The position numbers and the translations under genes were made by a program. Below, in pieces: positions 12,419 to 15,781 of a stretch of 15,781 bases of DNA. The stretch's first letter is position 1; each line of letters begins with the position of its first letter. Under the pieces are notes generated by a model. That model made no database searches. It was not told the origin of the DNA and saw nothing but the letters and a program-made list of their open reading frames with translations. Source of the stretch: CF-162 sp040882565 (GTDB lineage: Bacteria; Chloroflexota; Dehalococcoidia; SM23-28-2; RBG-16-64-32); NCBI GenBank assembly GCA_040882565.1, contig JBBEAZ010000033.1, forward strand, positions 1 to 15,781, read 5' to 3'.

Positions 12419-14086
12419 TCAGAACACCATGAACTCGCGCTGGATGCCGAAGACACCGCGCAGGACGTCGCAGATTTCCCCGATCGTCACGTAGCTTTCG
12501 ACGCACTCGATCAGCACAGGCATCAGGTTGGCGTCGGATCGGGCCGCGTCTTCGAGCAGCTTCAGCATCTGGGCCGCCTTGGCGCTGTCGCGTTCGGCGC
12601 GGACACGGTTCAGGCGCTCGACCTGGCGACGGACGACCTCTTCGCGAACGCGCAGGATCTCCGGGCGCGTCTCTTCATCGGTCTGGAATTGGTTGACTCC
12701 GACGATCGTGCGGTAGTTATCGTCCACGGACCGTTGGTAGCGGTAGGACGCCTCCTGGATCTCGCGCTGCTGGTAACCGTTTTCGATCGCCCGCAGCGAG
12801 CCGCCCATGTCCTCGATCCGTTCGATGTACTTCCGGGCCTCCGCCTCGATGCGGTCTGTCAGCACTTCGAGCTCGTAGGAGCCGGCAAGTGGGTCGATCA
12901 CGTCAGCGACGCCGCTCTCGTAGGCGATGACCTGCTGCGTGCGGAGGGCGATCTGGACGGCTTTTTCGGTCGGCAGGGCGAGCGCCTCGTCCATCGAGTT
13001 CGTATGCAGGGACTGCGTGCCGCCGAGCACCGCCGCGAGCGCCTGGATGGTCGTGCGGACGATGTTGTTCTCCGGCTGCTGAGCGGTAAGCGTGGAACCG
13101 CCGGTCTGCGTGTGGAAGCGCAGCATCGCACTGCGCGCTTCCGTGGTACCGAAACGTTCTTGCGCCAGGTGCGCCCACAGACGGCGCGCGGCGCGGAACT
13201 TGGCGACTTCTTCGAGCAGGTTGGAGAACGAGGCGAAGAAGAAGGAGAGACGCGGCGCGAACTCGTCGAACGCCAGACCGGCCTTCAGTGCAGCCTCGCA
13301 GTAGGCGATGGCATTGGAGAAGGTGAAGGCGACCTCCTGGACGGCGGTGCAACCGGCTTCGCGCATGTGGTAGCCGCTGATGCTGATCGTGTTCCAGGCC
13401 GGGAGGTTTCCCTTGCACCAGGCGAAGACGTCCGTGATCAAGCGCATCGAGCCTTCGGGCGGGTAGATATACGTGCCGCGTGCGATGTACTCCTTGAGGA
13501 TGTCGTTCTGCGTGGTGCCGCCGATTTTCGTGAGGTCGGCCCGCTGCTTCTTGGCGAGCGCGACGTAGAAGGCGAGAAGGACGGCTGCCGTGGCGTTGAT
13601 CGTCATCGACGTCGTCACCTTCTCCAGCGGGATGTCCTTCATCAGGAGTTCCATATCGGCCAGTGAGGAGATAGCGACGCCCACCTTGCCGACCTCACCC
13701 AGCGCCATGTCGTGGTCGGAGTCATAGCCGATCTGCGTCGGAAGGTCGAAGGCAACGGAGAGGCCGGTCTGGCCCTGGGCAAGGAGGTAGCGATAGCGCT
13801 CGTTCGATTCCTCGGCGTCGCCGAACCCGGCGTACTGGCGCATCGTCCAAAGGCGGCCGCGGTACATCGTCGGCTGAACGCCGCGGGTGAAGGGGAACTC
13901 GCCGGGGAAGCCAAGCTTTTCGTCGTAGTCCCAGCCGTTCAGGTCTTCGGGGGTGTAGAGGGGCTCGACGGGCGCGCCGTCGGACGTCTCGAACGGGTAG
14001 TCCCGCTCGGGCGCTTTGGTCTTGCTGGGGCCGTACGTGCCTTCCAGCCAGCCCGCTTTGTCCTTGCTTCCGTTGGCGTCGGTCAC
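12419..14086 (-). CDS. Methylmalonyl-CoA mutase, catalytic (N-terminal) subunit
   Basis: A 555-aa TIM-barrel chain of adenosylcobalamin-dependent acyl-CoA mutase lacking the B12 domain, which is encoded separately at 8457-8876. Conserved blocks: TMRQYAGFG, GLSVAFDLPTQIGYDSDH, TTQNDILKEYIARGTYIYPPEGSMR, ISGYHMREAG, and SLHTNSMDEALALPT. Tyr85, Arg203 and His240 align at a constant offset of 4 with Tyr89, Arg207 and His244 of Propionibacterium methylmalonyl-CoA mutase. The Tyr/Arg pair argues for methylmalonyl-CoA rather than isobutyryl-CoA (Phe/Gln). The start is GTG 14086, preceded by AGAGGA; an ATG at 14161 is only a few bases from the predicted transcript start and its extension is not family-like. 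First gene of an eight-gene unit. Confidence 0.96.
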   Translation of the reverse strand: MTDANGSKDKAGWLEGTYGPSKTKAPERDYPFETSDGAPVEPLYTPEDLNGWDYDEKLGFPGEFPFTRGVQPTMYRGRLWTMRQYAGFGDAEESNERYRYLLAQGQTGLSVAFDLPTQIGYDSDHDMALGEVGKVGVAISSLADMELLMKDIPLEKVTTSMTINATAAVLLAFYVALAKKQRADLTKIGGTTQNDILKEYIARGTYIYPPEGSMRLITDVFAWCKGNLPAWNTISISGYHMREAGCTAVQEVAFTFSNAIAYCEAALKAGLAFDEFAPRLSFFFASFSNLLEEVAKFRAARRLWAHLAQERFGTTEARSAMLRFHTQTGGSTLTAQQPENNIVRTTIQALAAVLGGTQSLHTNSMDEALALPTEKAVQIALRTQQVIAYESGVADVIDPLAGSYELEVLTDRIEAEARKYIERIEDMGGSLRAIENGYQQREIQEASYRYQRSVDDNYRTIVGVNQFQTDEETRPEILRVREEVVRRQVERLNRVRAERDSAKAAQMLKLLEDAARSDANLMPVLIECVESYVTIGEICDVLRGVFGIQREFMVF

Positions 14087-14174
14087 GTCGGGTCCTCTCT
14101 TCCTTGCCGATGGCGTCAGGTCCCGGGACTGGCCGAATGTGCGGCAAACAGCCCTGGGCACCGGCGCAAATCAA

Positions 14175-14202
14175 TGTATAATTCCGCAACTCGGGGTGTC
14201 AA
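14175..14202 (-). promoter_or_regulatory. Predicted promoter of the methylmalonyl-CoA mutase operon
   Basis: The minus strand has a perfect TTGACA (14202-14197), 16 bp, then TATACA (14180-14175), predicting a start near 14168 and a leader of about 82 nt before the GTG start at 14086. It is one of the two best promoters in the window and lies in the divergent region shared with the exchanger gene. Confidence 0.6.
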
Positions 14203-14233
14203 CGAAGGAATTCCCGCTTAGCGCGCGGGCCGA

Positions 14234-14239
14234 TATACT
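14234..14239 (+). promoter_or_regulatory. -10 element for a probably leaderless exchanger transcript
   Basis: TATACT ends exactly 9 nt before ATG 14249. A GGAG is present but only 2 nt from the ATG, too close for normal use. The -35 (TTCCCG, 17 bp upstream) is weak. Same geometry as the element before the Ntn-hydrolase gene. Confidence 0.4.
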
Positions 14240-14248
14240 GCCGGAGAT

Positions 14249-15619
14249 ATGGATGCAGGCGACCCCCAACCACATCACGTCTCACCCATCGCGCCCGGCG
14301 AAGTTCATGTTCGAGAGTGGATCCTGCTCGCCGTGGCGGTCCTGGCCTGCCTACCGGCACCGGTCCTGCGTCTCGGCGAGGTTAGCGGCGCTTTCCACCC
14401 GCACATCCCGGTCGCGCTTGAAGCCGCCATTTTCGGGATCGGCATCTTCGCCGCAGCGACGCTCCTGACCTGGGCCTCAGAAGTCGCCGAGACGGAGATC
14501 TCGGCGGGGCTCGCCCTCGTGGTGCTGGCGCTGATCGCCGTGCTGCCGGAGTACGCGGTAGACCTCTATTTCGCGATCGAGGCGCCGCACGCCGTCGCGT
14601 GCGTGAGCCTGGACCCGGACCTGCCGGCGGGCTGCACAGACCCGCACCCGGGCCACCTGGCGATCGCTAACATGACCGGCGGCAATCGGTTGCTCGTCGG
14701 ACTCGCCTGGCCGGTGATCTTCTTTATCTTCTACTTCCGCACGAGGATCTCGACGATGCCGGTGCAGAGGGGGAATTCGCTCGGGATCCTCTTCCTCGGC
14801 CTCGCTACCGTCTACAGTTTCACGATCCCCCTGCGCGGGGAACTGAGCCTGATCGACACCGGGATCATGTTCGGTCTGTTCGGCGCTTACCTGTACATCG
14901 CCTCGCGGTCGCCACCAGCGACCGAACACGTTTTCGTGGGACCGGCTGCCGCCATCGGGGCCCTCGAGCGGACTCCCCGCCGTCTGACCGTGCTCGCGAT
15001 TTTCGGGTACGCGGCGGCGGTCATTTTCGCTGCAGCGGAGCCGTTTGCGAGCGGCCTCGTTGAGACCGGGAAGAGCGCCGGGATCGACGAGTTCGTGCTC
15101 GTGCAATGGGTCGCGCCCCTGGCCTCTGAGTCGCCGGAGTTCATCCTCGCGGGGATGCTTGCTTTGCGTGGCCGCCACGACGCGGGGATGACGATCCTGA
15201 TCTCGTCGAAGGTGAACCAGTGGACGCTGCTGATCGGCAGCCTGCCCCTGGCTTACTCCGTATCGGGCTCGACGCTCAGCCCGCTCGACTTCGACGCCCG
15301 GCAGTCCGAGGAGATATTCCTGACGGCCGGGCAGTCGCTGTTCGCCGTGGCGATTCTTCTGAGTCTGAGCATGAACCGCGGCGAGGCGAGCATCCTGGCC
15401 GCGCTCTTCGTCACCCAATTCGCGTTTACTGACACGACCATCCGCCTGATCTACGCGGGAGTGTACTGTGTGCTCGCGCTCGCCGTGCTGGCGCGGGACC
15501 TTCCGCAAATGGGCAACTTCTACCGTGCCACACGCGAGAGCCTCAGCGTCCTTGGCGAGCATGAGGAAGGAAGTGAGGAGGAGGAAGACGTGCTGCCTCC
15601 CCCCACAGGCCCGCCGTAA
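14249..15619 (+). CDS. Na+/Ca2+ exchanger-superfamily membrane protein
   Basis: A 456-aa polytopic protein with about ten hydrophobic segments between residues 24 and 430, then a charged, Glu-rich C-terminal tail (EEGSEEEEDVLPPP). Two alpha-repeats typical of cation/calcium antiporters are visible: alpha-1 with ALIAVLPEYAVDL (94-106; Glu101) and IANMTGGNRLLVG (139-151), and alpha-2 with PLASESPEFILAG (290-302; Glu297) and ISSKVNQWTLLIGS (318-331). The two glutamates match the ion-binding positions of the superfamily. Alpha-1 carries a longer loop than usual (about 111-137) containing two cysteines (118, 129). The transported ion is not determinable: Ca2+/H+, Na+/Ca2+ or related. Single gene, divergent from the mutase operon. 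Confidence 0.87.
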   Translation: MDAGDPQPHHVSPIAPGEVHVREWILLAVAVLACLPAPVLRLGEVSGAFHPHIPVALEAAIFGIGIFAAATLLTWASEVAETEISAGLALVVLALIAVLPEYAVDLYFAIEAPHAVACVSLDPDLPAGCTDPHPGHLAIANMTGGNRLLVGLAWPVIFFIFYFRTRISTMPVQRGNSLGILFLGLATVYSFTIPLRGELSLIDTGIMFGLFGAYLYIASRSPPATEHVFVGPAAAIGALERTPRRLTVLAIFGYAAAVIFAAAEPFASGLVETGKSAGIDEFVLVQWVAPLASESPEFILAGMLALRGRHDAGMTILISSKVNQWTLLIGSLPLAYSVSGSTLSPLDFDARQSEEIFLTAGQSLFAVAILLSLSMNRGEASILAALFVTQFAFTDTTIRLIYAGVYCVLALAVLARDLPQMGNFYRATRESLSVLGEHEEGSEEEEDVLPPPTGPP

Positions 15620-15627
15620 GCCTCTGT

Positions 15628-15633
15628 TAGAAT
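15628..15633 (+). promoter_or_regulatory. Possible -10 element upstream of tRNA-Val
   Basis: TAGAAT lies about 72 bp before the tRNA, predicting a start near 15640. No good -35 is found. The tRNA could instead be read through from the exchanger gene, whose stop is 85 nt upstream. Confidence 0.25.
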
Positions 15634-15704
15634 CGTATCGTCGGGCGATTCCGCCGCGGCGGATCAGCCAAGGCTGAAGCTCTGGTTGGTCAGACAAAAT
15701 CAGT

Positions 15705-15781
15705 GGGCGATTAGCTCAGTTGGTTAGAGCGTCTCGCTTACACCGAGAAGGTCGAAGGTTCGAGTCCTTCATCGCCCACCA
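15705..15781 (+). tRNA. tRNA-Val (anticodon UAC)
   Basis: Complete cloverleaf: acceptor GGGCGAT/ATCGCCC, D-arm with GCTC/GAGC, anticodon stem TCTCG/CGAGA with loop CTTACAC giving anticodon TAC, variable loop AGGTC, T-arm GAAGG-TTCGAGT-CCTTC, discriminator A and an encoded CCA. It decodes valine GUA/GUG codons. The window ends on the final A. Confidence 0.97.

Noticed and set aside
12689..13666. 325-aa plus-strand ORF
   Set aside because: Complement of the mutase catalytic gene.
15705..15781. Integration (att) site at the tRNA 3' end
   Set aside because: No integrase or duplicated tRNA end is visible within the window.

Overview
The window is a GC-rich bacterial chromosome segment. It opens inside a 16S rRNA gene (minus strand, only its 5' ~508 bases present) and closes exactly on the CCA end of a tRNA-Val gene. 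The 16S text, the mix of leaderless-looking and Shine-Dalgarno starts, and a methylmalonyl-CoA mutase split into a catalytic and a separate B12-binding polypeptide suggest a Chloroflexota-like lineage, possibly Dehalococcoidia-related. That placement is a tentative reading from memory, not a database result.

Layout. (1) Positions 1-1330: 16S 5' part, a leader with a boxA antitermination-like site, a good minus-strand promoter (TTGACA-17-TAAACT), a weaker promoter further upstream, and an intergenic zone with two copies of a C-rich palindromic repeat and a 30-bp direct repeat whose second copy overlaps the tilS stop codon. (2) 1328-5878, all minus strand: CNNM/CorC-type CBS protein, DUF2344 (TIGR03936) protein, histidine phosphatase, then an FtsB/DivIC-type division protein and tilS. 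(3) 5975-6682, plus strand: an orphan proteasome-like Ntn-hydrolase whose Ser2 falls where the proteasomal Thr1 nucleophile sits. (4) 6718-7546: a RAYT (REP-associated tyrosine transposase) gene with a REPIN-like element upstream and a second, in-frame copy embedded in its own coding sequence. (5) 7521-14086: a methylmalonyl-CoA module. On the minus strand, an eight-gene tightly coupled run encodes mutase catalytic subunit, PPOX-family flavin/F420 protein, three tandem DinB-fold proteins, methylmalonyl-CoA epimerase, a small membrane protein and a VOC paralogue with a degraded metal site. The B12-binding subunit and the MeaB chaperone GTPase follow from their own promoter, separated by a small plus-strand exported/membrane protein gene. 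(6) 14249-15619, plus strand: a Na+/Ca2+-exchanger-superfamily membrane protein, followed by tRNA-Val(UAC).

Functionally, the mutase catalytic chain, B12 subunit, epimerase and MeaB form a complete propionate/methylmalonyl-CoA to succinyl-CoA interconversion set; propionyl-CoA carboxylase is not in the window. The points most worth follow-up are the Ser-type Ntn-hydrolase, the REPIN inside its own transposase gene with paired changes in its two arms, and the DinB/PPOX genes wired into the mutase operon.
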